Assembly (NCBI RefSeq): GCF_032362555.1
Contig: NC_083536.1
Span: 1,984,001 to 2,048,000, forward strand
Source: Amyelois transitella
Taxonomy: Eukaryota > Arthropoda > Insecta > Lepidoptera > Pyralidae
Length of the DNA: 64,000 bases
Direction: 5' to 3'
How positions within the stretch are numbered: the stretch's first letter is position 1; each line of letters opens with the position of its first letter. The notes beneath the pieces are model-generated. The model had not been told where the DNA came from. It made no database searches and saw only the letters and a list, made by a program, of their open reading frames with translations. Below are positions 22,219-34,500 of the stretch, one piece after another. Made by a program: the position numbers and the translations under genes.

Positions 22219-22505
22219 AATTGCTTACTTTTTATATCCGACAAATGAAGTTCTCCCAGGCCCTGAATAACTCTGAATTGTTGCAACAGAAGGAAGATTG
22301 AGTGTACAATATTCTTTAAAGCGGAGTACTCTGCTGCAGGAGTGATGGTCAGCCGCTGCTCGAAATTGGCCATGCGATCAGCTAGTGACTTCTCCAATTG
22401 CTTCTGTGTCATCTGTACCTGCTCTAATTCAGAATGGTTTGATGCCTCTATTGCGATAAATTGTGTTGTGATGCGGGAGTCTAGGCAGGTTAGCGCAGAA
22501 TTCAT
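22219..22505 (-). CDS. Candidate first coding exon, coiled-coil-like, unknown
   Basis: On the minus strand the reading starts at ATG 22505 (MNSALTCLDSRI) and runs about 95 codons through a Glu/Gln-rich stretch with helical heptad character (LEQVQMTQKQLEKSLADRM). It reaches GGATATAAAAA|GTAAGC, a good donor, at about 22219. The open reading continues briefly past it. It could belong to the same gene as the exons at 20.1-20.8 kb, but the phases do not join directly. No family is recognised. Confidence 0.35.
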
Positions 22506-22644
22506 TATTGTAAATAAACCTAAAGTTATTGTTTATATGTATACGAGTATGTCAAAATTATATATTATTATTATTGTTCAGTATTTTTAATCTTTTAATA
22601 AAAGGAATAGCTGACTTTTAGGCCTATTATTTGCAACTCATTTA

Positions 22645-24340
22645 TATTATACATACATACATACATAAAATCACGCCTCTTTCCCGGAGGGGTAGGCAGA
22701 GACTACCTCTTTCCACTTGCCACGATCTCTGCATACTTCTTTCGCTTCGTCCACATTCATAACTCTCTTCATACAAGCTCGGCGGTTTCGGGTACTTTTG
22801 ACCTGACCCTTTACCAGGACGTCCTTAATTTGATCAAGATACGTTCGTCTAGGTCTTCCCACTCCGACCTTTCCCTCCACACTCTCCTTGTATATCTGCT
22901 TAGTCAACCTGCTTTCATTCATCCTCTCCACATGACCGAACCATCTTAACATACCCTTTTCTATTCCTGTAACTACATCTTCTTTCACATCACAACATTC
23001 CCTTATCACGCTGTTCCTGACTAGCTACTACGCCTTTTCCTGCTTTAAGCATCTCGACCGACACTCTATCACACCCAGCAGCCTTTCCCGCTTTCATACT
23101 CTTAAGTGCTTCCACAATTTCGAACATTTCAATTTCGCCTTCCATCTCATTCTCTTTTTCTTCGCTATAGCAGAAATATTTCTTATTTCCTTCCTTTTTT
23201 CAAATAAACTTTCAAAATAGTCCTTCCATATCTTTAGTACACATTCTTCTCCTTTCACAACGCTACCATCCTGGCATCTGATCCTAGTCAGCTCTCTGGT
23301 TATAGTATTTCCTCGGGCTGACCTTACGGATTTCCAGAATACTTTCAGATTTGACTGAAAGTCTTCTGATAGCCTTTTATCAAAATCCTCTTTATACTCT
23401 TCTTTCTTTCTAATCACAGCTTTCTTAACCAAATCTTTCATTTTCTTATATTCCTTACGTGCTTCATTCACATCTTCATCTATAACCTCTTGCATTCTTA
23501 AGTTAGCTTTTGCTGCTAACAAATCCAGCCATGCTTTCTTCTTTAATCGCACAAGTTCTTGCACATCTTTACTCATCCACGCATTTTTGTGATTTTTTCC
23601 TTTCCTTCTTCTACTTACACCACACACTTCAACAGCTACTTTCACAATTCTTTCTTTAAATTCCTTCCATCCATCTTCAATATCGCTCATTTCATCTAAA
23701 TCTTCAAATTCATCCTTCAGTCTATTAATATACTTCTTACCTACATCCATATCTTGCAAATTTTCTACTTTTACTCTTTCCAAAGCGCTGGTTTGCTCCC
23801 TTACCCTGTGCCGCCAGCGATTGAAGATACCCCTTATCCGGGATATCACCAGTAAATGGTCCGAGTCAATGCCAGCACCGCGATATGCACGGGTATCCAG
23901 CACTTTGTTCTTCAATCTTTCATCTACAATCACAAAGTCTATCATACTTTTTAAAATACCTTCCACTCTTGTGTAGGTGTGGATCTCTTTATGTTGAAAC
24001 ATTGAGTTCGACACAAAAAGATCCCACTCTAGACAAATTTCTAATACACTTCTTCCATTATCATTCACCTTTTCGTCACCAAACGCACCAAGCACCTTTT
24101 CATATCCATCACGCTTTACACCCACCCATCCATTAAAATCACCTAACATAATAATCTTCTCATTTGGCTTGGTAACTTTCAATACTTCTCTTACACTATT
24201 CCAGAACTCCTCGTTTTCGCTTTTTGCTGATGTTGTACCCCTCGAACCCACATCCCAAGGTGCATTATTTACCCGCAAATTCTTGTTAGTGGAAGTAATG
24301 CAGCTATATACGAATTTCATCTTAAAAGTTCGATCCAAAC
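22645..24340 (-). mobile_element. RTE-like LINE with RT deleted
   Basis: The element reads on the minus strand from about 24340 to a (TACA)n tail at 22645-22670. Coding includes most of the endonuclease (GDFNGWVGV, MIDFVIVDERL, GAGIDSDHLLV) and the basic linker to about 23100. It then jumps across a deletion near 23030 to the C terminus (ECCDVKEDVV, MLRWFGHVERMNE, GRPRRTYLDQI). The whole polymerase palm is missing. The last 45 bases resemble the 3' end of the SINE at 50058-50347. Confidence 0.88.
23094..24338 (-). pseudogene. RTE-like ORF, endonuclease and linker
   Basis: About 400 residues are open on the minus strand. The endonuclease domain lacks its first strands, because the element is 5'-truncated at about 24340. 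It keeps GDFN, the DFV block and SDH, followed by a Lys/Glu-rich linker (SRRRKGKNHKNAWMSKD). The frame shifts near 23160 compared with the sister copy at 28307-28996, so the last 20 or so residues of the open reading are out of frame. The missing palm means no RT activity. Confidence 0.85.
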
Positions 24341-24518
24341 AATTTACTCGATAAAATCGACAATGTCTTTGTTGCTTCTTCTTTTACTTGTCGGGCACAT
24401 GAAGTACATAAATATCTTTCTATTCATGGAAAATCTTTACATATACTATAGCAAAATATACGCAGCTTGTCGGCTAACTTCTCTTAGAAGTTCTTTTAAC
24501 CAATTTTATCTGAACTGA

Positions 24519-24955
24519 ATGTCACTTATCCAACAACCCATTCATTCATTTCAAGTCATTCTCACTCTTAATGATATTTCGTTTGCTGCCTCCAGTAACC
24601 CAGTAAACAAAAATGATGTAGTTGTATTTTATTACAAGACCAGTTTATATGGTGTGACGATAGAAGAACCAAATTTTTTGGATGCTAGTGCACTATTAAT
24701 CAAGCCTAATCGAGACACAGACACAGAAACTGTGATTCCGATGCCGAAGATTATCTCGATATAATAACTAGTAATGGTCTCTTTACTACTCATAATTTTC
24801 CTATGCGATTCCCCACCGCAACTTGTCTTGACCGCATTATGCTTAAATCACCTATTCGGCACTAGCTCTTGTTATCAAATCTTCTTTAACAGATCATAGC
24901 TCAATTTTCCTGTCTCTTGACACAACAAAAAATTTCCAGTCTCCCCTTTTAGTCC
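24519..24955 (+). pseudogene. Jockey-like LINE endonuclease fragment
   Basis: Plus-strand reading gives an EN strand region (VVFYYKTSLYGVTIEEPNF), then, with frameshifts, DYLDIITSNGLF, FPTATCLDRIM and a decayed SDHS-like end near 24900. It has no RT. The next LINE, on the minus strand, begins at 24973. Confidence 0.6.
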
Positions 24956-24972
24956 CCGACTAAAAAGTTGAA

Positions 24973-26815
24973 TCATCATAAATTCAAATTCAAAATTTTT
25001 ATGCATTATTATAGGATACTTCATATTGCTTAATAATTGTCAAATTTTGAAATTTTGATTTCACAACATTGGTCGACGTCAAATAAATTACTAAAAACTA
25101 AGTTTACTGCCGCGTCCAAGGCGACAGTGCAGAAGAAGCGGTAACAAACTGCACTGCAGCATTTTCTTCAACAACGTCAACTTCACAAATATCCAAACTA
25201 AGAATAGAATGTGGACGAGAGAATACATTGTTCAGATTAATTTATTTATGAGATTTTTATGGATTGCCAATTTTAAATAGATTTATGTACAGAGTGTACT
25301 GAATTTTGATTTAGGTTCAAATGAAACTTCAATTCATTACGAGGTTCCTGTGCCAAGCTCAAGCCAGATAGATGTTTTTATCTATAATAAGCCTTCTCAT
25401 AAAGTACCTTCTTTACTCGTACAAACTTTTTGAATTTTTGATTAGGCATATCTAGAACAGACTCCGGACACCTATTATAAAATTGTATACGGTTACCCAT
25501 AAATAATTTACTGACTTAGCTAAGCCTATGGATACGGCATGACTAATTTATGTTTATTACGTAAATTTCTATCAGTTGTGGCACTAACTTTGTGAAAAAA
25601 AAAAGAGGTATTTTTCCTAACATACATTATAAGATCAAATATGTACTGGGACGCTACTGTAAGTATATTTATTTCCTTAAAGAGTTGTCTTTACGAGTCT
25701 CTTGGTCCTAAACCGTAAATTGCGCGAACGGCCCTTTTCTGAATTTTAAAAAAGTTTGTATATCAGCCGCGCTACCCATAAAAGTAAACCATAAGATAAC
25801 AAGCTATGAAAATAGCTGAAATAAACAAGCCTAGTTGTAAATACATCTGTTAGTTGTCGGATACTCCTAACAGCAAAAGCGGCAGAGCTAAGTCTATTGA
25901 AAAGTTTAGAAATATGAGCACCCCACTGTAGTTTTGCATTTATTATTATTCCTAATAACTTTCAAAAAAATCTAATTTCTGGTATTCCAATATTATGTCA
26001 GTATTGGCCTGCCTTACGTTTGGAAGGGTAAATTTAATGCATTGGGTCTTATTAGCATTTAAAAGAAGATTGTTGGTTGAGAACCAGATAGATATGGCCG
26101 GCAGTATATTATTAACCGAACTTACATTTTCGCTATGGTGATCTTATTTAAATATTAAAGAAGTGTCATCGGCAAACAGCACTATACCAGCCTGTGTTTC
26201 CACCAAAACAGGCAGGTCATTGACATATACCAAGAAGAGGAATGGTCCTAAAATTTAGCTCTGAGGAACACCCATTGTGACGCTTGATCCGCTCGACTTT
26301 ACTCCATTAATATCTACAGTTTGAAGTCTATCAGTCAAATAGGATGCTATTAGTTCAGTTGATTTGTGGTCAAACCCATTTTGACGAAGTTTGCGCAAAA
26401 GTGTCTGATGATCTACGCAATCAAATGCTTTAGAGAGATCGCAAAAGACTCCAATAGAATCCTGTGAACTCTCTCACGCGTCATAGATTTGAGTAACAAG
26501 TGCTACTCCCGCATCAGTGGTGGACTTTCCCGCAGTAAACCCATATTGTTGGGAATGGAACATGTTATTGATTTTACTATTGCATTTGATATATTATTAA
26601 GTAGGGCTTCAGCGCGCAATGGACAAGAATCAACGTCAGAAGTTAGCTCCACAGGGATTTTTGCAAATAAATTATCAAAAGCATTTACTATGTCCTGAGT
26701 TTCAGAAATATTTTTGTTACCGGATGCTATTTGTTTAATACTGTCTCTATTTTTGATTTTGCCAGATTCTTTATTAATAACGTTCCATGTTTCTTGAATT
26801 TAATTTGTTTGTTTT
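24973..26815 (-). pseudogene. Jockey/CR1-like LINE, RT to 3' end, decayed
   Basis: Minus-strand pieces in order are: RT fingers (YGFTAGKSTTDAGVAL near 26540), SKAFDCVDHQTLLRKLR near 26430, GVPQ...LGPFLFLVYVNDLPV near 26230, FADDTSL near 26170, NKTQCIKFTLPN near 26050, the thumb and C-terminal region to about 25330, and a 3' UTR. The end at 24973 has AATAAA-like sequence and a TTGAATTTGAA tail. Several stops and frameshifts disrupt it. The last 290 bp are nearly repeated at 58703-58985. Confidence 0.82.
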
Positions 26816-26882
26816 GCTGGCGAAACTAAATCAATGAATAAAAGAAGTTTTAATTATATAATTAATTAAAAATTTTGACTTG

Positions 26883-28993
26883 AATTAACACACTCTCCAT
26901 GTATATCTGCTTAGTCAACCTGTTTTCATTCATCCTCTCCACATGACCGAACCATCTCAACATACCCTTTTCTATTACTGTAACTACATCTTCTTTCACA
27001 TCACAACATTCCCTTATCACGCTGTTCCTTATCCGGTTACTCAATTTCACACCCAACATACTCCTTAACGATCTCATTTCCACTGCATTTATTTTGCTTT
27101 CGTGCTTCTTTTGCCATACCCAACTTTCACTTACATACATTAATGTCGGGACCAACACACCCCTATGCACAGCCAGTCGAGCCTCTTTGGATAGTTTCTG
27201 ACTGCTCATAAAGGCATGCAAAGCTCCATTCACCATGTTCCCCGCGTTCACTCTCCTTTCAATATCACTATCACACTTACCATCTGATGTAAACTTTGAT
27301 CCTAGATATACAAACTCTTTCACTTGCCCAACTTTTTCTCCTCCAATCAAAATATTACATGCTGTCATTTCTTTCTCCATTTCAAAAACCAGTGTTTTAG
27401 TTTTACTTACGTTCACTTTCATTCCTTTCTCTTTTAAAGCTTCATGCATACAGTTTACCATCTACTGTAACTCCTCCGCTGATGACGCCAGTATAACCTG
27501 ATCGTCGGTATAGAGCAGACATTTGACGAGTAACTCATTCATCCTTAATCCACTTTCAGACTCTTTCAAATCTGTCAAACAACTATCCATAAATAGGTTG
27601 AACAGCCACGGTGACGCAACACATCCTTGCCTAACGCCTTTCTCAATCTTAAACCATTCAGTGTACGCTCCGTTTATCCTGACACAAGCACTCGAATCCT
27701 CATATAAGGATTTCAGTGCTCGTATTAAGAGACTGCTCACCCCATGTATAGAAAGTGCTGACCACAATTCATTCCTCTCAACTCTGTCATAGGCCTTTTC
27801 CAAATCTTCGAATGTGCAATAGACTTTTTGACTCTTGGCCAAAAACTTTTCGGCTATGCACCGCAAAGAAAAGACCTGATCAGTACATCCCATTCCCTTT
27901 CGAAATCCCGCTTGAGCATCCCATATTTTGTCATCAGTTTCATTCCTGACTCTTCAATACCTTAGCATACAATTTGCCGACGATGCTAAGCAGGCTTATA
28001 CCACGATAATTTTTGCAGTCCAGTTGTGACCCTTTTCCTTTGTAAAGTGGCACGATAACAGCCTTACACCAATCTTTTGGTACTCGGCCGCTTCTCCAAC
28101 ACAAATTGAAAAGGCAGTACAACTGTCTAGCTACGACGCCTTTTCCTGGTTTTAGCATCTCGACCGACACTCTTTCATACCCAGCTGCCTTACTCGCTTT
28201 CATACTCTTAAGTGCTTCCACAATTTCGAACATTTCAATTTCGCCTTCCATCTCATTCTCTTTTTCTTCGCTATAGCAGAACTCTTTCTTATTTTCTTCC
28301 TTTTTTTCAAATTAAACTCTCAAAATAGTCCTTCCATATCTTTAGCACACATTCTTCTCCTTTCACAACGCTACCATCCTGGCATCTAATCCTAGTCAGC
28401 TCTCTGGTTATAGTTTTTCCTCGGGCTGACCTTACGGATTTCCAGAATACTTTCAGATTTGACTGAAAGTCTTCTGATAACCTTTTATCAAATTCCTCTT
28501 TATACTCTTCTTTCTTTCTAATCACAGCTTTCTTAACCAAATCTTTCATTTTTTTATATTCCTTACGTGCTTCATTCACATCTTCATCTATAACCTCTTG
28601 CATTCTTAAGTTAGCTTTTGCTGCTAACAAATCCAGCCATGCTTTCTTCTTTAATCGCACAAGTTCTTGCACATCTTTACTCATCCACGCATTTTTGTGA
28701 TTTTTCCCTTTCCTTCTTCTACTTACACCACACACTTCAACAGCTACTTTCACAATTCTTTCTTTAAATTCCTTCCATCCATCTTCAATATCGCTCCTCT
28801 CATCTAAATCTTTAAATTCATCCTTCAGTTTATTAAAATACTTCTTACCTACATCCATATCTTGCAAATTTTCTACTTTCACTCTTTCCAAAGCGCTGGT
28901 TTGCTTCCTAACTCTGTGCCGCCAGCGATTGAAGATACCCCTTATCCGGGATATCACCAGTAAATGGTCCAAGTCAATGCCAGCACCTACAAA
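26883..28993 (-). pseudogene. Second RTE-like LINE copy, both ends missing
   Basis: Minus-strand coding appears in four open blocks separated by single breaks: the end of the endonuclease and linker (28996-28307), KAAGYERVSVEMLK to NYRGISLLS (28251-27940), the palm with FEDLEKAYDRV, GVRQGCVASPWLF and a YTDD active-site box where the family usually has YADD (27893-27462), and the thumb to RWFGHVERMNEN (27461-26890). The copy at 22645-24340 lacks exactly the palm that this one keeps. It ends before the 3' tail, so its right border was lost. Confidence 0.85.
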
Positions 28994-30010
28994 CATAAAA
29001 CGTCCACATTTAATTCTTTTAACACAAGTTCTACTTCTAATTCTTTGCCGGAAAGACCTTGTTTATTTTGATGGATAATTCTTAACCCTTGAGGGTTTTC
29101 CGTTGTCTGAGTGTGCAGTTTAACCCTTAATTGCATGATTTTTCCTATTGTTTTAAAATAAATCAGGTTGATGTAATTAATGCTCTAGATTAAAGGAAAA
29201 ATATTTAAAAAATCCTAGTATAAATAAGAATTTGAATTATTTAAAAAACAGTGATGAAAATTTACATCATTATGCATTGTTACATATATAGCTCAGTACT
29301 AAATAAGTCAAAAGATATTGTTTACTTATTCTCCTATATTCTAAATGATAATTTAAAAAACAATTATTATTTTATTCAAGCACAAATTAACTCCACATTG
29401 ATTACACGAAATTGTGGAATAGCCTTTACATTTGGGAAATATACACCGAAGTGACCTTTCTTTTTTTTTATTGTGATTCTTCTTCCAGTAGACTGGTACT
29501 AGGGTTTTGTTGTACGCAATAGTCATTTATAAAGTTGCCAGGAACAACAAATTTAAAGTTTACAGTTTTTGAGTACCTTTTTTTCTTCACTAAATGTTAT
29601 GATTGAAATTTCCATCATCATGCAAAGAAGGGTTAAATCAACTGTCGAGTATACAGAGTAACCATTACATAGAGTTGGCAGTTCTGTAGACAACTTATAA
29701 CTAATATTTTGTTTACAATGTAAACTCGTCCAATAATTTAAATTTCTAGGTACCAATGTAGCAATTGTGTTCTTATAGTATCTGGATAGAAATATTCCAT
29801 CTATCTCAGTCTTAAAACAATCACCTATGAAATTATTTGTGTCAAAAAATACAAATTTGTCACTGTGACGACATGTCAACGAATGCATCAAATTATTGAG
29901 TTGGTGAATGTTTTTGTTATGTTTTGGAGACTGGCAACTCATATATGGAATGGCATACAAAATTATTTGGATTACTTTTAATTTTGATGAGATTGACTTT
30001 AGATCTTTCA
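28994..30010 (-). pseudogene. SGNH-type LINE remnant split by a MITE
   Basis: From 30010 down to 29637 the minus strand reads the C-terminal SGNH-like domain of a LINE ORF1 (ILYAIPY, NNLMHSLTCRHSDKFVFFDTN, YYKNTIATLV). The MITE at 29124-29632 then intervenes. From 29119 to 28994 the ORF2 start follows (LRIIHQNKQGLSGKELEVEL). The two halves join across one TTAA. Its relation to the LINE at 43.2-57.9 kb is by domain type. Confidence 0.75.
29124..29632. mobile_element. piggyBac-like MITE, copy 1
   Basis: A 509-bp element lies between TTAA at 29120-29123 and 29633-29636. The ends are imperfect inverted repeats: CCCTTAATTGCATGAT on the left, and CCCTTCTTTGCATGAT on the right read inward. TTAA duplication and CCC-starting ends are the piggyBac hallmarks. 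It encodes no transposase. A second copy is at 59958-60467. Confidence 0.88.
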
Positions 30011-30253
30011 TGTAAAGATTTCACCCCAGTGCTCAACTCGAAGGACCCGGAAGTAGCAACAAATATTTTCATAGAAATCCTTCAGTCTAGTATATCTTCT
30101 AACTCTAATGCAGTTATTCCTTCTCATCGTCGAAGAACAACTAAACCCTGGATTTCACCCGGACTTTTGCGATTTATGAATAATAGGGGCAACATGCATA
30201 ATAAGTTAACCCGGCGTTCGTCGCTAGACAAATATGAACACAAACGGTCGTAA
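30011..30253 (+). pseudogene. LINE linker fragment
   Basis: The plus-strand reading has CKDFTPVLNSKDPEV and RRTTKPWISPGLLRFMNNRGNM, the stretch between endonuclease and RT of Jockey-like LINEs. It is cut on both sides, by an opposed LINE piece at 30010 and by unrelated sequence after 30253. Confidence 0.6.
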
Positions 30254-30538
30254 CTGGGTAAAAATTACCACATTATTTATAGGTATATAATTCATCAAAT
30301 ATCATTATCATTATATATAAAAAACTATGAAATTTAAGTGAAGTAGTGGCGCCATCTGTTGTGGAGTAGTTGAACTCCATTCAGAACAACGATTATTTGA
30401 GTTGCGTTTCGAAAGGCGCTGCGAGCAATTACAGCATATGTAGCAATGGCGCAAAATTTAAAATTCCAATTTCAACAAAGTCTTAAATTACAATTGTTTC
30501 TTTAATAAAGTTATTAAATTTTGTGTATTTATACAGCA
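30254..30538. other. Spacer, nothing recognised
   Basis: AT-rich sequence with no open reading of note, ending at the Helitron copy B 3' terminus (CTAG read on the minus strand at 30539-30542). Confidence 0.4.
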
Positions 30539-31526
30539 CTAGCTTTTGCCCGCCGCTTCGCCCGCGCAAATGTATTTTAGATTATAAGGATATGCCATAA
30601 AATTTCACCCATTTTTTAAATCCCGTATCGTGCGGGACTGTTTTAAGTTAATATTTGATTAAAATTCATAATGGCTTCTCCCGTCTTGTCCCGTCTCTTC
30701 TCGTTCTGTTCCGTCCCGTCCCAACCTGTTGTGTCTCGTCCTGCCCCGTCTAGTCCTATCCTGTCCCATCCCATCCTATTTAGTGCCATCCTGCTTTCCG
30801 CAACTGATACGTATTTTTTACTCACCAATATTTAAGACTTCTCGCACTTCGACACCCATCAAAAAACGAAGTTTCATACAAACTTCCAACCCTCATTTTA
30901 CGCCCTTGAGATGCAGTTTTCAAAATTCAATGTTTTAATGATTATTTCATACTAACCAAAATTTAATTCTAAAATTTCATGTGCCCAACGTTAAAATTGT
31001 CGAAATTCCGCGATAGGAACGCAATTTTTTAAATCTTATTACTGTATTCGAATTTTTTAATAAACAAATTTTACATTTCATGTGTCCAACATTAAAAATG
31101 ACAAAGTTTCATACAAACTTACTACCCCTATAGGAATGCAATTTTCAAAATCCAATAAATGAATCAATATTTTAATCTAACCGTGAATTTAAATCAAATT
31201 AATAATTCAAAAAAAAATCTACTAGACCAAATATTATAGAACTTAACCTACTTCTAAACCTATAATACTACAGAATTGCAGATCTAAACCCTAAACATGA
31301 ATAGGTACCTCTAATCCTATAAATAAGTACTATATAAATACAGGCTCAAACAAATAAAAATAAACAAATTCAAATTAATATTTAATTAAACCAACCAAAA
31401 CAACAACTCAAAATCAACCATTGAACATATTTCAATTTTCAATACAAATGAACAAAACACAACGAAACGTCTTCAAGCATGAATACGAAACGACTAACAA
31501 CTTATTAACTAAGGTTGAAAATGCAA

Positions 31527-31528
<2 letters not shown>

Positions 31529-31562
<34 letters not shown>

Positions 31563-34500
31563 AATAACTCGTTGTTGCCTGAAGGGCTTAACAACTTAAC
31601 CGGACTTTTTGTGGCGGGGCCTGAAGGGCCTCCTGCCGACGCAGTGGCTGCTCAAAGGGTTCCCAGAGTGGGACGGACCTCGGCTTTGGCGCCACCCGTG
31701 TAGGTTGAACCTAGTGTTCAACTGCCATAAGGGCTGACTAAGTGGCGGATCCACCGGGTGCCGCCGCGGGGCGGTACCTAGTGAACCGGCCACTAGTCCT
31801 ACTTCTCCGCGTTCGCCGGCGAACGCGGTGTATATACGCGACTATGTCGGCACGGTGCCTCTGTTGGGAAGGTAGGGGGTCTGAGGGGGGGACGGCGGCC
31901 GTAATTGGGTCGTCCGGATCGGAGAGGATATCCCTAGGTCTTCTGTACCTTGCGTTGGGTGCGGGGGCATAATTGGCAGCTTGCACTACCAGTGGGTTCG
32001 GGTGGGAGGACGCTCGCTCAAAGAAACGTTGGGACGTTTCTTTGAAGTAACGAATTATCGATGGGATTTCCAGTTCCCTGTGGAGATCACTCATTCTGGT
32101 GTACCGGGGGGCCCCGGTAGCCTTCCGGAGGAATCTATTTTGTATGCGTTGAAGCAATACAATGTTGGATTTTGCCGCATGCGCAAAACACACGCTGGCA
32201 AAAGAGAGGACGGGGCGGATGCACAACTTGTATAATGTCAGTTTATTTCTAAACGACATTTTTGGGTTGACGATCATGGGGCTGAGCTTGTAGAGGTACA
32301 AGGCAGCTCTGTTCTTGACGCGTTTGATATGAGGACCAAACGTCATGCGACTGTCTAGGGTGACTCCTAAATATTTGGCTTGTTTGGCCCAGGGAATGGG
32401 CCTGCCATAAATCTGTAGGGTGCCAACGATCGGCGTTGAGCCTCCCCGGCGGGGTCTCGTGGTGATGTTGGGGTCCCTTGAAAAGTACACTGCTGTACTC
32501 TTCGTGGGGTTTACCTCGATCCTCCATAGACGGAACCACTCCTCCAGAGCCCTGATGGCCTGTTGGAGTCGTTTCACTATGGTGGTCGATTGTTTGTGGG
32601 AGGAGTAGAGTGCCGTATCGTCAGCGTAGAGCGCTACTTCCACATTCGGGGTTCGCGGAAAGTCGCTAGTGTATAGCGAGTATAGGGTCGGGGATAGCAC
32701 GGATCCTTGCGGGACTCCGGCTCGGATGGGGCGGGGCGACGAGAGACAGCCCTCCAGACGGTAGCGGAACGAGCGGTTTGACAAAAAGTCTCGTAAGATG
32801 CGCACGAGAGAGGATGGCAGCCCCATGCGAACAAGTTTGAAAATCAAACCTTGGTGCCATACTTTGTCAAACGCCGTGGCCACGTCGAAGAAGACCGATC
32901 CCGTTTTCCAGCCCTTGTTTTTGTTAAAGAGAATGTGCTCCGTGAGGCGGTGCACTTGTTGGACGCACGAGTGTTTGGCCCTAAAGCCAAATTGCTCGTC
33001 GGGGATGAGGCTTTTAGACTCTATATAGTCTTTCAGCCGAGCGAGTATAATTCGCTCGAAGATCTTGCCCATGGTGTTGAGCAAGCTGATGGGTCGGTAG
33101 GAGGAGGGGTTAGCCGGGTCCTTACCCGGCTTGGGGATACCAATGACTGTTGCACTTTTCCATGCGTTAGGAAAAGTGCAGTTTTCCAAAGCAGCATTGA
33201 AGATGCATACTAGGAGAATCAAGAGAGATTGGGGAAGGCGTTTGAGAACGTTATTAGAGATGCCGTCGGCTCCGGGGGCCTTTCGGGGTCTGTATGATTT
33301 GATGATTTCCTCGACTTCGTCTTCGTCGACGACGTCGACGTCGACTTCGAGGGTGGTGGGGCGGAGGGGTGTGTCCGGGAGGGACTCGTCAGAGTTAGCG
33401 GGAGTGAGAGTTTCCGCAACGTTGTTGACCTCTGCGAGATGGCCCGGGTCTACCGGCTCGAGACTCGGGGAGCATTGCTGCTCCAGGTTGACTGCTAGGC
33501 ATTCAGCCTTTTCCTCGTCTTCGAAGGCGATCGACCCGTCGGGTCTGTTGAGTGGGGGAGCTGGCTCGATTCTGTTTGAACGCAGAGCTCGGGTCAGATT
33601 CCAGAATGTGGTGTGGGATGGTTGGAACTGTGATAAGGTGTTATCCCATCGTTCGTTTCTCAGTTCTCGGATTTTCTCCCTCACTTGACGTTGAAGGGAG
33701 CGTAATTCGAGTCTGGCGTCCTCGGTGGGGTATGCGTCATAATGTCTCGTTGCCGCATTCTTACGTCTCATCAAATCGCGTACGTCATCGGGCAACTCCC
33801 ATCGATGGGTGGGATCCATCGATGCGACTCGCCTGGTGCAGCCTATTACAGCTGATTGTAGGTGATTTGTGAGGCGGAGAATAGCGTGGTCTGTCTCGTC
33901 AGGGGTGGTGATCCTATCGGGGATGTCATCTAGATCGGGAGACGGCCGGTCGAGAGCTGCAGAGAGCTTCTTCCAGTCGGTCACCGTTCTATGATGAACA
34001 GGTTGCCCGTTGTCAACTGGACCGAGTTGCAAGAGCACCGGGCGATGGTCGGATTCGAGTTCGGCGTGTACCTCCAGAGCCACCACCTCGAGGGCGATGT
34101 TCTTGATGAGGGCCATGTCGATCACACTCGGGGTGTGGGAGACTATGCGGGGATAGTGAGTAGGGGCTACGGGAGCGACAACTTCAAAGTCCAACTCGTC
34201 CATGAGACGTTGAAGGGCTAATCCATTGGAGCTATCCGTGGCAGAATTGAATAGGATGCTCTTGCTGTTGAAATCGCCGGCTAGAATAGTGGCGTTTCCT
34301 AGATCGAATAGTGATTTAAGGTCACTTTCGAGAAGTCTCTTTGCGGGAGGGAGATAGCAGGAGGCGATGTTGACCGACTGATGGCCGGTCATGCTCAACC
34401 TGAGTATGGAACATTCGATGTTCTCGAGAGTCGGGGGAGGGAGAGGAATGCAATGTAAGCATCTTTTGTAATAGATGAGAGTGCCGCCTTTAGGGCCGAC

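Noticed and set aside
29251..29454. Small gene inside the MITE
   Set aside because: It is AT-rich, has no similarity to known proteins, and the second MITE copy has altered bases through the same frame without sign of coding constraint.
32249..34221. Plus-strand open reads opposite the 31.5-34.7 kb LINE
   Set aside because: They are antisense shadows in a GC-rich ORF with few stops.
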